From contig CAMGYJ010000004.1 of NCBI GenBank assembly GCA_946122785.1, positions 20,296,150 through 20,360,149 of the forward strand: a stretch of 64,000 nucleotides of DNA, given 5' to 3'. This DNA is from Linum tenue. Its lineage: Eukaryota; Streptophyta; Magnoliopsida; Malpighiales; Linaceae. A model generated the notes under the pieces. The model saw only the letters and a program-made list of their open reading frames with translations. It had not been told where the DNA came from and made no database searches. Position numbers and translations under genes: made by a program. Numbering within the stretch: the stretch's first letter is position 1; each line of letters opens with the position of its first letter. Shown here in pieces: positions 33,572 to 44,409 of the stretch.

Positions 33572-33689
33572 TCCTCTAATAATATATGGTAGAGTTTTGT
33601 GAACTTTCCTCGATTTCAAATTTCCTGCAACGTGAGTGAAAGTAGGAAGGACATTTTTGTCTCTACAATTAATTATTTATCTCATATAA

Positions 33690-33775
33690 AAAATATCAAT
33701 ATGAGGATTCAAACCCAGGTCTCTTAAAATAAAGACAATAATCACAACCAATTACACTAAACAAATTTGTTGCAT
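33690..33775 (-). repeat. tRNA-like (SINE-type) segment within H2
   Basis: On the minus strand a box A-like TAGTGTAATTGG is followed, about 50 bases on, by box B-like GGGTTTGAATCC. Equivalent segments lie at 35100-35180 and 35998-36065, at the matching place behind related Helitron sequence. Probably an old tRNA-derived SINE insertion copied with the Helitrons. Confidence 0.45.
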
Positions 33776-34224
33776 CTTTTCGAGTAAAAACATACACAAA
33801 GTTAAACTCTGAAAATTGGAGAAATTTTCCATCATGATTAGCAAGCACACTAAGTCTACCGTATGTATTTTTATGGTGCTTGATACTTCAGTTTTCATTC
33901 ATGTAATTTTCTCAATTTTAAATTTTTTGCTGTCGCCTTAATTTTTTGCTAAAGGTAGATTGGTAATTGGCTACCATAGAAGAAACTAATTATATTACTA
34001 CGTGTTGTGTCCTTGAATTTTTCAATTTAAATTTAAATTTAGTGCTTTTTTATCTTTGTTCTTATCTCTTTTAACTTCCTCCGAAATTCCATCAATCGTG
34101 CAATAGTTTGCGCCCCTTTCACTTTCCAATACAAGGACGCCTTTGAAATCAATCTTTTGGTATCTCTTGGCACTACGATTTTATTATTGGGGATTTAAGC
34201 CAGGCAAGTTAAAGATTTCAACTC

Positions 34225-34575
34225 CGATATCAATCCATGACAAATAGAATGGAGTTCAATAAATGGAGTTGTAGAAGGAGGATTAGAGATTGAATTTTTT
34301 ATTGAAACGTATGCCTCTTGAGATAAAAATTTGGTTGTACAACAGAGAGTGGTGACTATTGGACCTTTAGGTTTATGGTTTTTGTAGCTAGGTCGATTCT
34401 TATTCAACCTATAGGAACTGATAGATAAGGAGTGTCTAATTTTGTGTCTTAATATTTCAATCGAGTCTATTAGCATATTGGAGGTAACCCTAATTTTTTC
34501 GTTTGCTCTCAAGTTTTAATGGTCCCCTCTTAACTGAGTGGTTAGCATATAGTTGACTTGAATCAACAACTCTCC
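34225..34575 (+). repeat. Helitron cargo block, copy 1
   Basis: Matches 37695-38090, sharing AATGGAGTTGTAGAAGGAGG-type wording, GGTTGTACAAC, GATAAGGAGTGTCTAATTTT and CTTGAATCAACAA. This copy is shorter by internal gaps. It may derive from a captured gene. No product recognised. Confidence 0.5.
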
Positions 34576-35099
34576 ATTTACTTTTGATTAGTGACATATT
34601 GTTCCTAAAAGGAGAGAATTGAAGCCTTTATGTAGGATTGTGAGGTTTAAGATTGAGTTTGAAACTATCTATGGGTCGTGTGGGAATTCCAGTGAGCTTT
34701 TGTACTCTATCTTTCTTGACAATCAACTAACCAATAGCATTTTAATCGGGGCTTAATTATCATTATGAAAATGAGATCAATGATACATTTTTATATTTTA
34801 TATTCTTATTTCTCCAAAAGTTCGACCTATATATTCTTTCTTTATGTATCATCTTGATCGAAGAATTGTCAATAAAATTAAACGGGCTAATAGAGTTAAA
34901 TGTAACATAAAAAATACAAATAATCAAATGTGAACATTCCGACCAACGAGCCGGATTATAAGCTAGTCTACACATCCCTCTATAATATATAGCTCTTCTT
35001 CAGGAGATTTTGAGCATTTCAAATTCCTTGCACTCTCCTTAATTGTAGCTAGGGGTAAATTTGTAAGTTCAACTTAGAACTTAAATATCTTCTTACGTG

Positions 35100-35180
35100 A
35101 AAAAAAATGTCATTACCAAGACTTGAACTCGAGTCCTTCAATTTGATAGTCAATATTCCTAACCAACTAGACTACAACAA
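35100..35180 (-). repeat. tRNA-like (SINE-type) segment
   Basis: Minus-strand box A-like TAGTCTAGTTGGTTAGG and box B-like GAGTTCAAGTC in tRNA-like spacing. It is the best preserved of the three related segments in the Helitron cluster. Confidence 0.5.
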
Positions 35181-35997
35181 TGTTTATTTATTTTTTGAAT
35201 TAAAGAGAGAAAATACTGAAATATCTCAAAATCATAGGACTATCCACCGCAATAATCAATCATCGAATTAATTGATAACTGTAATTATTTACAAAGTGAA
35301 TCATCATGATATACCTAGCTTTATGAATCAAATAGTACATTTTGAGTTTATGTATGTCTTACAACTTTTACATTTATTAGGTTACATGACTTTGTAGTTT
35401 GTAGGAATACAAGGATTGTTTACAAAAGTGCTATACAAAATTTTATTTCAAAACATAAAATTTGAAATTTGTGATCTAAGGTTTTGTAACGAGACATTTT
35501 CAATGCTATAAGTGAATGACCAAAAATCATTGGCTAACAATTTCCCTAACGGTTGACAATTATAAGCATAGAATTGAAAGACTAAATACCATTGACAAAT
35601 AAGCCAATTATCATTGGCTAAATTTAACAAACAATGGTATGTGTATATACATTGGAAATTAGATGGTACGCTCGATGGATTGAGGGTTATTGCATCTCCT
35701 TAGTTAAATAACATTATCTAGACCATAGATTAATCACGTAACTAAACCCCATATCATAATTCTCTAAATCCTAATATAGTGCATATGGTATGTTGTATAC
35801 ATCTTGGCGAATGCGGATCATTGATTATGTTCTTAGTATATGTGATATTAGGGTTTAAGTTCTATAGGTTTAGGGTATATGATTTAATTATTTGAAACTT
35901 AAACTCCCTTTTCAAATTTCCTGCAATGAGAGGGAAATTAGGAAGGACATTTTTGTCTTCACAATTATCTGTATTTTTTTATTTATTTACAGAAAAA

Positions 35998-36065
35998 GAT
36001 AGACGTATTGAGATTTGAACCATGGTCACTTCGAACAAAGTGAAGGTTTAAAATCAATCACTATG
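35998..36065 (-). repeat. Degenerate tRNA-like segment
   Basis: Minus-strand GGTTCAAATCTC (box B-like) with a poorly preserved box A, located after the same GGACATTTTTGTCT-type Helitron sequence as the copy at 33690. Confidence 0.35.
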
Positions 36066-37429
36066 TAGATTTGTTGTATTTTTTAAATTAAAAATATATA
36101 TGAAGCTAAAATATGAAATCACAGAACTTTTCAACAATTAGCTAGCCCAACAAATATTCCGTAAGTACTTATTTGGTATTTTGATACTTCTTTATTTAAA
36201 TTATAATTAATACTTAATTTAAAATTTTATCTATCTTATAAATAGACGATAACCATAAATTTGCAACCAAAATATTGTTGGTTCAAATATTTCATATCGA
36301 ATTATAGTATTGAATATGTATAAGCGATATAGAATTCTTAAATTACCATTAATTTCCAGAACTATAGTGAAGCAATCATATCTTTGTGCAAACTATAGGG
36401 GACTGGATCTCTGAACATTTTTGTCCGGTTAAATACTAAGTTTTGAAACTCTTCCTAGGGGTGTAAGTGGGTCGGTTTGTTTGGGTTTAGATATTTTAAT
36501 CACCTAACTCATATACCACGATTTTGAAAACACTAAATACAAACTCACCCAAAATAATGTAGAACATTAACTGTTTGTGCCCTCCATACCAAATGAACCA
36601 ATTTACATGTCACTTAACTAAGGACGATCTCATTGTCCAATCCAATCATTCTAATGGCAATCCATAAAAGTAACCCATATTCGCGTTTGTTAACACATGC
36701 TTCACATTGTCACTACTTTGACCGGTAACTTTGCTGCAAGTGATTCAGTATTGCTCTTCATATGGCCTCCATACTCATAAACATATCGGGCCAGCAGTTT
36801 TATGACAAAACTCAAAGTGAAGACAACTGATCGTCTGGTGGAATTTTGGCGCTTGCTGGTGTCCATTAATCTAATTGCAAGCATAATGATTGCTAAAATT
36901 AAGCTTTCACGCAACATACTGGGAGTTTGGGGTGTGTACTTGGAGTAAAAGTTGATATTGGGTTTGGTAAGGGATAAAGGGAAGTGGTGAGAGGAAAAAA
37001 TTGTGTTTGGATTTGGTAGCAGTTAAGTTCATGGTTCGGTTTCTTTTCGTAAATGCTTTGATTTATTTTAGTTAGAGGTATAATATCATGGTTATGTGGG
37101 ATCAAATGTACAAAAAATGAGCTTGGGGGATGGGAATTCCAACTTAGAAGGAGTGGATTAGATTTTGGTAAACTCAAGTTCATGATTAACTGAAAGAATA
37201 TTTAGATTTAGACTTTGTGGTATTGAGATGTTCATAGAGAGTTTAAAACTGATCCAAGGCCATGGATTGATATTGGTTAGTTGATTGTGATTTTGAGGAA
37301 GGTGTATAAAAAGTCATGGAAATAGTTTGCAACAAGTGAAGGCAGTGAAGAGGCAGTTGGTCAGGGTAGTGATTGAACCAAGGAGGGTATTGAGAGACAT
37401 ATAAGCAAAATCGAAGCAGTTGAAGAGAG

Positions 37430-38090
37430 AGAAGTGTAGATGATCAAGATATTACTGAAAACGGAGAGGATATTGAAGGACATGGAAGTGAACTAGATCA
37501 GGTGAAGGTAGAGAAGGAGGAGAAGAGCATATTGATGGAATTGAAGATGAGTGTTGGTTTTACGAGCTTATTAAACTGCCCCGAGGAAGATGAGTTGGCC
37601 AAATGCAAGAAAGAGGATTGAGGAGTTGGAGTTCAAGCTGACAAGAAACTCAATTGAAAGAGAAATTCACGTTCATGTAGAGAAGGTCCATCAAAGTAGC
37701 ATAAATGGAGTTGCAGAAGGAGGATTAGAAATTGAATTTTGGTTTAAAACATATACGTCGATAGTTTGAAGATGGAGGAGATAAAAAGTTGGTTGTACAA
37801 CGGAGAGTGGAAACTATTGAATCTTTAGGTGTTACAGTTGTTGCAACTACCACAACCTATGTTTATGTTAAAACGAGGAATCATTGATTGATTTACTAAA
37901 GTTAAGGTCGATTCACTATTCAAACTACTGGAACCTGTAGATAAGGAGTGTCTAATTTTGTGCCTCATTAATTTGATCAAGTCTATTAGTATATTGGATG
38001 TAACTCTAATTTTGTCATTTGCTTTCAAGTTTTGATGGTCTCCTTTTAGTTGAGTTGTTAGCATATGATTTACTTGAATCAACAATACAT
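37430..38090 (+). repeat. Helitron cargo block, copy 2, with possible captured coding sequence
   Basis: The plus strand carries a broken frame rich in Glu/Lys (for example CKKRIEELEFKL and EREIHVHVEKVH) that suggests a coiled coil. The downstream half matches 34225-34575. Plant Helitrons often capture exons, and this block behaves like such cargo. I cannot name the donor gene. Confidence 0.45.
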
Positions 38091-39388
38091 ATGCGAATTT
38101 AAACGGGTCCAGAAGTGTCAATTTTTTTCTTTAAGCCTTTTTATTTCTCCGTGGTGATAAAATATATATGAAAAGGCAAAAACAATACTCCTTTTTATTG
38201 CTAAAAATAAAAAATTTAACAATAAACTAATGCATGGTATCTAATGGACTAACCGCTAACCATAAAATAAAAGAGTTGAATGGGCCTGACCTACACGGAA
38301 TTTGGCCATCAAGTAAAACAAATGAACATCATTGGTTTGCCATTCTAAAACAAACTATTTTCTCGGGCATAATATATATTATGCTATTATTTATATCTTA
38401 GTGGCTAAAATATAATGTATTTTAAAGTTATTCAATGGTTCAACCTCGACCAACCCAGTTAGTCCAATTTTTATCATTTCAAATATATATTATATAATTA
38501 TTTGATATCATAATGATCAAATTATAGTGTAATTTATAGGGAATCGTTTGGTATTTGTTAGTAAAAAACTAAACAGAAAGATCTATTTGGTTATTTTAAA
38601 CATTAAAACGATCCTAAATATTTTCAGTTCCTTTTGAATTTCTATGGTTTTATTCCCGATTAAGTAATGTGCAAATGGCGAATTGCAGTCATCTCTTTTA
38701 TTTCACTATTTTTTACTTTCAAATAGAAAGTTTAAAAGTAAAGAATAATTAGAATTTGGCATGGGTCGGTCAAGCAGGCTGAATTTCAAGTTTTGACCCG
38801 TTTTGATCAAGTTTAATTTATAATCACATGGTTCCCTAATACCCGATAAAAATCTCAATCCAAACCAGTTTGGCAGGTGAGTCCGTGTTTACCACCATTT
38901 TCTAGGGATACGACAATAGCGGTTCCTATCCCAAATCGTGTTGTTCGTTCTTGATTTCCTTAGATTTTATTATGGCCTGACAAAAACCAGAAAGCACAAT
39001 GACGATAAGATGAAATTTTTATAAAGCAAATTAATCGGCCAACGGGCCGAGTAAAAGCTAGCAACGATTGTGAGATGCTCATTTCCCAAAAACCGACGGG
39101 ATAGGCGATTTTTTATTCGATTTTCTGGAATTCGGTTTCCATAAAACTTATTCCACCTCATCATATTACCAGAAACAATATTGTTTCACTAATTAACAGG
39201 TACTTGATTTTGGTTCATAAGGCCGATTTTTTATTTGTTACATCTTCATGTCTCTTTCCTGCTAAAATTCACTATTTTTATCACGTGTTTCCCAAAAAAA
39301 ACTATACAACAATAAGCTATACATCCCATTATATTATCAAATTTCATACCTCACCTTTCTCCGACCTACTCGTCGGATTATAAGCTAG

Positions 39389-40080
39389 TATCATCTATAG
39401 TGGAAACTTATAATTGCACGCCCAATTAAAAAATTCCCGATCTTAGAGTGTTTTTCGGCCACTGATGTGGCAGTCCATTTTGGCGGGGATTTCCCATCTT
39501 TTAACCTCTGTCGTAGCCTGCAAGCTGTCTCCCTCCCTCTTCCTATTTCCATCCCGCAGCCATATCTCCCCTCTACCCTAATCCCCTTCCCGTCCGTTCT
39601 CTGAAACTGTACTGAGGGGTTTATCTTGCGGATCAGTCAACCCGTTCCACCGGCGCTGCTACCTTGGCAAGTAGATGGTCCACTCGCTGGATTCTTACAA
39701 ATGGGTTTTTGTCCCCTCATCGTCATTTCATTTCTTCTTACGACGACCTCGAATTTTGCTGGCCCAATTTAGGGAACCTGCACCTTGTTCCCTCGAACAA
39801 GCTGTGAAAGGTTTGTTAGAAGTTTGCTGCCGTCTCTGCCGCCGCCTCCGCCTATTGAAACCAGGCACAACTGTTCTCAACCACCCATCGCTGTCTTCCG
39901 TTGAGATTAGCGCCGCATTCAACATCATTAACAGAGAAGACAGACAAGGCAAGTTGCAGTCACACTGCATTGAGGAATGAAGGCTCTGCTTCTGCAGAAG
40001 ATCGAAGAAATGAAGAAGAAGAAGACAGAGCCTCAAACGGTGACGTTTCAAGAAGAAGAAGCAAGATGAAGTGCACCATT
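39389..40080 (+). other. GC-richer region, possible leader/exon of an unknown transcript
   Basis: Starts after the Helitron end. About 39530-40010 is pyrimidine-rich then purine-rich, with a 101-codon plus-strand frame (39675-39980) of no recognised family. It could be an old gene 5' end or sequence belonging to the long terminal repeat that follows. Undecided. Confidence 0.3.
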
Positions 40081-40257
40081 TTACCTTGTAACTTACTTCC
40101 ATTTTTACTGTGTAAATATACACGTGTAGGCCATAGATAGGATTATTTGTTTATTAGTTATAGTTACCGTTAGGTAAATCTACTCTGTATATAAGCTTCT
40201 TTTGCATAAATGGAAGAGCTCAGAGAGCATTTCCCCCAGAATCTCTGATTATTCTCA
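40081..40257 (+). mobile_element. 3' part of an LTR (TRIM/copia-like)
   Basis: The sequence has TATA-like CTGTATATAAGC (about 40185-40196) and ends TTATTCTCA directly before a tRNA-Met primer site. The LTR start was not located. Confidence 0.6.
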
Positions 40258-40270
40258 TGGTATCAGAGCC
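40258..40270 (+). other. Primer binding site (initiator tRNA-Met)
   Basis: TGGTATCAGAGCC matches the standard plant copia/TRIM priming site, directly abutting the LTR end CA at 40256-40257. Confidence 0.8.
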
Positions 40271-40373
40271 TTTTGTGACTGAGAGGTCTTGTGTTCAATT
40301 CCCGGTGACCCCCATTTGTTAAGCACATGGTATTCTTGTCTTCAAACCTGTGCAAACTTCAAGCCCTTGTGAG

Positions 40374-41069
40374 TAGGGATGGCAACAAAACCCGAACCCA
40401 CGGGTACCCACCCGACCCAACCCGGTCAACGCGGGTAAAATCCGTGTTGACGGGTTTTGGGCCGGGTTTGGGTTTAAACCCGTTCACTATTCACCGGGTT
40501 GGGTTTGAGTTTAGGTAAACCCGGCCCGTGGGTACCCGCCCACCCATATAATTAATTTTTTCGGTATATTTAATATTCTAAACAACTAATCTTATTTATG
40601 TTTGTGGTGATATGTCTAATTTTTTTTTTAATTGTGTAGAATGAAGTTGATGTTATGGAGTGGAGAGTAAAGAAACTTAATTGAACAGGAAGAAGCTTTT
40701 AATTAAACATGTTATTTATGGATAATTTGTGATTTGCTTTAATTTTCTTGAGTTTTCTAGATTGGTGTTGAACAATTTGTATAGTTAATTTGTGATTTGC
40801 TTGAATTTTCTAGAATGGTGTTTTATATATGGATAATTTGTATTGAGAGATTGATATTTGACTTTAATTTTGATAAGAACTTGTAATTGTAAATTTTTTA
40901 CGACAAAACCCGTGGGTACCCATGAACCCGCGGATACCCAACGGGTTGGGTTGGGTTTGAGTTTTTCAAACCCAGTGGGTTTTACCCTGGGTTTTTTTCA
41001 AAGATAAACCCATGGGTTTGGGTTTGGGTTTGGCAAAACCCGACCCAACCCGACCCATTGCCATCCCTA
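40374..41069. mobile_element. hAT-like element inserted between primer site and polypurine tract
   Basis: Ends TAGGGATGGCAACAAAACCC and GACCCATTGCCATCCCTA are inverted. Perfect 8-bp duplications CTTGTGAG flank it (40366-40373, 41070-41077). Subterminal AACCCGG/GGGTTTGGG repeats are dense. Length 696 bp, no transposase. Confidence 0.88.
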
Positions 41070-41086
41070 CTTGTGAGTGGCTTTCG

Positions 41087-41098
41087 TTTGAGGGGACG
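41087..41098 (+). other. Polypurine tract of the TRIM-like element
   Basis: TTTGAGGGGACG directly precedes TGTTAGTGTTGACTTG. The same tract and start recur inverted at 63160-63172. Without the hAT insertion, primer site and polypurine tract are only about 115 bases apart, the hallmark of a TRIM. Confidence 0.7.
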
Positions 41099-41185
41099 TG
41101 TTAGTGTTGACTTGTGGTATATGATCCACGATTGAACCTCTCCCAACAACTCAAGTTATTGGGACCAACTGGTTCTTGACAATCA
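41099..41185 (+). mobile_element. 5' part of the right LTR of the TRIM-like element
   Basis: Starts TGTTAGTGTTGACTTGTGG. It shares CCCAACAACTC(A/G)AGTTATTG and CAACTGGTTCTTGACA with the minus-strand fragment at 63056-63160. Beyond about 41185 the similarity ends and no LTR 3' end was found, so this LTR is incomplete or interrupted. Confidence 0.6.
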
Positions 41186-43084
41186 TAGCCACAACGCAGT
41201 TGCCTCGCCTCCCAATCAATGAATCAATCTTTAGAGTCTCGACAACTAACCCCCTCCCCTTCTCAATCGCTGGCCTGTCCAGGTTCTTCAGAGAGCGTTG
41301 CTGAAGCAGTCTGTGGCGGTGGCCATCTCCCGTCGACGAACCACGGCGATTTCGACTGCATCTGGGTTGTTGCCTTCTCAATTGCCAGCCCAATCCTGAT
41401 TCTTCAAAGGAAATTGACGAACCAGAGTCCAGAAAGGCTTGGAGTGCATCATCGGTGTTGATACAGATGATGAAACCCCAGAGGCTTGGACTGCAAAATT
41501 CGCCGCCAACCAATCTCCTGACCACCAGAGGCTTGGACTGCATCTCCGGGGTCCATGAAACAGATGAAGAAGCACTTGAATTGATTCGCCTGTCCAATTC
41601 TTCGGAGGGCGTTGATGAATCAGTGGTGGTATTGATGAGAGAGCAGGATCTTCATGCTTCCCCTTGTCATAAATACCAGGGAAGTCTTTTGTTTAGGTAC
41701 CACACTCGAATTGGGTTTAGCAACTTCCTTGACTGCTGCTCATTCAAAATTAAAACTGGGATTCTACTTTGTTATTCAAAGTGTTCACTACAATTGACTA
41801 AACTGTTACCTGCAGTGCAAACCAATTTCCTTGACTTATGCCAAGATGTTGCTTACAATTTGCGGATCCTACCAAAGTTCTGATGGGGGACAAGTTCAGT
41901 TTATGCACCATCAGCCTCCATTCTTTTTTATTGTGCTGAAACGCAATATGAACTTCCAATTTTTAGATTCAACATCTATTCCCTTTTGTCTTCTTTTCTC
42001 TTGTGTGGAAGGAGAGTTACGAAATAGACCAGGCATAAACTTTTCCCTTCTTGTGCTTACAGAAGCCCATGGTTTTACCTTGGAGGTTACTGCCCTGGTA
42101 GTGCATAATCTTAGTGCTGAAATTGAAGTCGTCCTCAGTGAATATGGCTATCACAAACGTTTTCATGGAAAGTCATCTGCCACCGCTTGGTGAATCCACA
42201 AAAGCTTCAGACAGGAGCCGTGAGTCTGTTTTACATCTTTTTGCTTTGTTGCATTAGCATTCCATTCGAATGATATGTGCATGATGATCCTCTCAGTAGC
42301 AGCATTCATGCTTGCTGGCCATTGAGAGTTGTTTACGGTATCCTTCCATGTATGTTTTTACCAATTTTTTCTACACTCAATTGCGGTAAAGTCTGCAAGG
42401 GAGACTGCATTTGGAGGGTCATTGAGAGTTGTTGAATTGTGGTTATTTAACTATTCATGCTATTAGTCGTGTGAATTGTCTGATTAATTAAAAATTTATG
42501 TACTGTCGGCCAAAATGTTCTATGGCTTTGATATACAAGAGGGAGACAAGGTTGGTCTCTGGATTTCATTTTGGTTATGATGTGGTGCCTTGCTGGAACT
42601 TAAGGGTAAGTTGATGTTCTTGGATTCTGGTTAAGTTTATGCATTCTTCTATTCGTGTAAACCCTCTGATTTGAATCCCTTTGTTTCCTACTATTTCTTC
42701 AGCCAGGGTTGAAAATCCAAACAAGTGTGGAATCCTTGAGTTATGGACATTGTTCGAATGCTTGCTGATATAACTTTATACTAACCAAAGCTTACGTCCA
42801 TCCTGATTATGGATCTTAATTCATAAATGGTAATTCTATCAAGTCTACATGCTTTAATGTTTTAGTTGTTACCTGGGATGTTATTAACTATACTTTTTTA
42901 ATTATTTATATCTTAGAGAACATGATTTGGATCAAGTAACTAAAGTCTCTGGGCTTGAATATGTGCTTAAGTTCCCCCGGACCAGTAATTTAATACCCTT
43001 ATTATTGTCATGTAAGGGGCATCACAATCACTGTCTTTTCTTTTCATTAATTCACTTTTTTTCTAAACTAGAATCAAAGCGGCA
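41186..43084 (+). other. Unassigned region with several unrecognised frames
   Basis: Plus-strand frames at 41455-41883 and 41831-42193 and a minus-strand frame at 41597-41151 have no family motif that I recognise. An AGAGGCTTGGACTGCA phrase repeats at about 41480 and 41526. From 42230 on the sequence is AT-rich and intron- or intergenic-like. It may be a decayed gene interrupted by the TRIM, but this is not shown. Confidence 0.3.
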
Positions 43085-43093
43085 TTAATGCAA

Positions 43094-44041
43094 GGGTTAA
43101 TACCACTAGAACACTCGAACTATTAAAAAAATGTCATTTGTATCCTATTTCATTCAATATTCTATTCATATCCCGACGTATGATATTCTGTGACATTTGT
43201 TTCGTGACATTTTTGTTGACCGTTAAAAATAACGGTTGACCTGACGGTGGTCAAAGGAATGCTGTCATTTGATGACGTGGCATCCACATAGGTGCCACAT
43301 CACTGACACATCATTTTATAATCCATGCTTCCTCTTCCGAAGTCTCTCTTCCCCAATCCCCGACGACGATGAGCACTGATCCGGCTTCCATCACCGGATA
43401 GAGTGACCTTGTCGGCGGATCGGAAGTCTTGCAATCTTCTCGATTCTCCATAATCGATGTAACCTGGCAAAAACTAAAAAGAAACAGAGCTTTTGATAAC
43501 CTACTGCTAAAACAGAGATGGTATACATAAGTGAAATGATCAATCAAGATTGGATCTTGTCTTCACTATTGGTGGGCAAACTTCAAAAGGAGGGACTCTG
43601 GGTGAGTAAACATCATTGCCCATTTGGAACAGATTAACGAGAGCTAGGAGTTAATCATCTCTTCCTCGAAATGTTTTGGGTCGTCGGAAATCTCCATTCT
43701 GATTAACCAGTGCTCGCAGTCGCAGGCGGTTGCTCCAGTTCGGCGACGGGTCGTTCAGCGGCGATTAACTCGAACACGAAGTCCTGAATCGGCTTCCTAA
43801 TCGTTTTGGGTGCCTTATTTTATTATATTTATTTTTTATTACATAATAAAATATTATTTTTTAATTCTAGATCAGCTGACATGTCACCAGTCAATATGTT
43901 GACCATTGACTACTAACGGTCAAAGTTAATGAAGTTAACGGAAATAATAGTTCATAATATAAATGGAATATTAGATCATATAGAACACAATTGATATTTT
44001 TCTAATAGTTCAGTGTTGCAGTGGAATTAGACTATTAGCCC
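43094..44041. mobile_element. Mutator-like element with 9-bp TSD
   Basis: Starts GGGTTAATACCACTAGAACA and ends GACTATTAGCCC-type. Inverted similarity covers roughly 200 bases each side, including the GACCGTTA/TAACGGTC and TGACATGTCACC-like blocks. Both flanks are TTAATGCAA (43085-43093, 44042-44050). The 948-bp interior (43320-43800) is GC-richer, with no recognised gene. Confidence 0.85.
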
Positions 44042-44050
44042 TTAATGCAA

Positions 44051-44404
44051 TTGTGGTGTGTGGACACGTGAGAGATGAAGAGAGATTTTGTCCATGATTG
44101 GGGAATAGAGAGAGACGATGGTTGGAAATCAAGAAAGATAGAGTCTCTCTCGACAACCGGAAGATTTTGGTGTAAATTTTTCTATCTGTACATTTTTATA
44201 GAATCCCTCAACTAACACATGATTGCAGTCAGAGTCCTTGATTTATATTGTTTGTGTCACATTTCTAACATTTGTTAGATGGTTTGGAATTTCGTAAATA
44301 TTGTGATTTCAATTGGTAGCATTGTCATTTGTAACTTTATAAACATTTTGATTATAGTTTGTAACTTTTTGCAACTGTGTAGTTGTAACATCGGGTTCGA
44401 ATAT
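44051..44404. other. Spacer
   Basis: No supported gene between the Mutator-like element and the LTR; AT-rich from 44160 on. Confidence 0.35.
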
Positions 44405-44409
44405 GTAAC

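Larger units (their letters stand above)
33572..34966 (+). mobile_element. Non-autonomous Helitron H2, abutting H1
   Basis: Begins TCCTCTAATAATATATGG directly at the end of H1 and finishes CCGACCAACGAGCCGG...TTATAAGCTAG, then T. It has Helitron-like TC...CTAG ends and no TIR or TSD. Its 5' region shares CAAATTTCCTGCAA and GGAAGGACATTTTTGTCT with 35917-35960. The interior 34225-34575 matches 37695-38090 in parts. About 1.4 kb. Confidence 0.65.
34975..39388 (+). mobile_element. Composite Helitron region (H3, with a nested or second end at 39061)
   Basis: A 5'-type start TCCCTCTATAATATATAG is preceded by A, and a 3'-type end TCCGACCTACTCGTCGGA...TTATAAGCTAG|T lies at 39361-39388, with a perfect 6-bp stem. 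A further 3' terminus, TCGGCC/GGCCGA stem then AAAAGCTAG, ends at 39061. A second 5'-like region sits near 35880-35965. So at least two Helitrons are nested or fused here. No Rep/helicase coding was seen; exact pairing of ends is inferred. Confidence 0.5.

Noticed and set aside
36456..36500. hAT-like terminus TAGGGGTGTAAGTGGGTCGG
   Set aside because: No matching inverted end or 8-bp duplication found within the next several kb; could be an orphan end but not supportable as an element.
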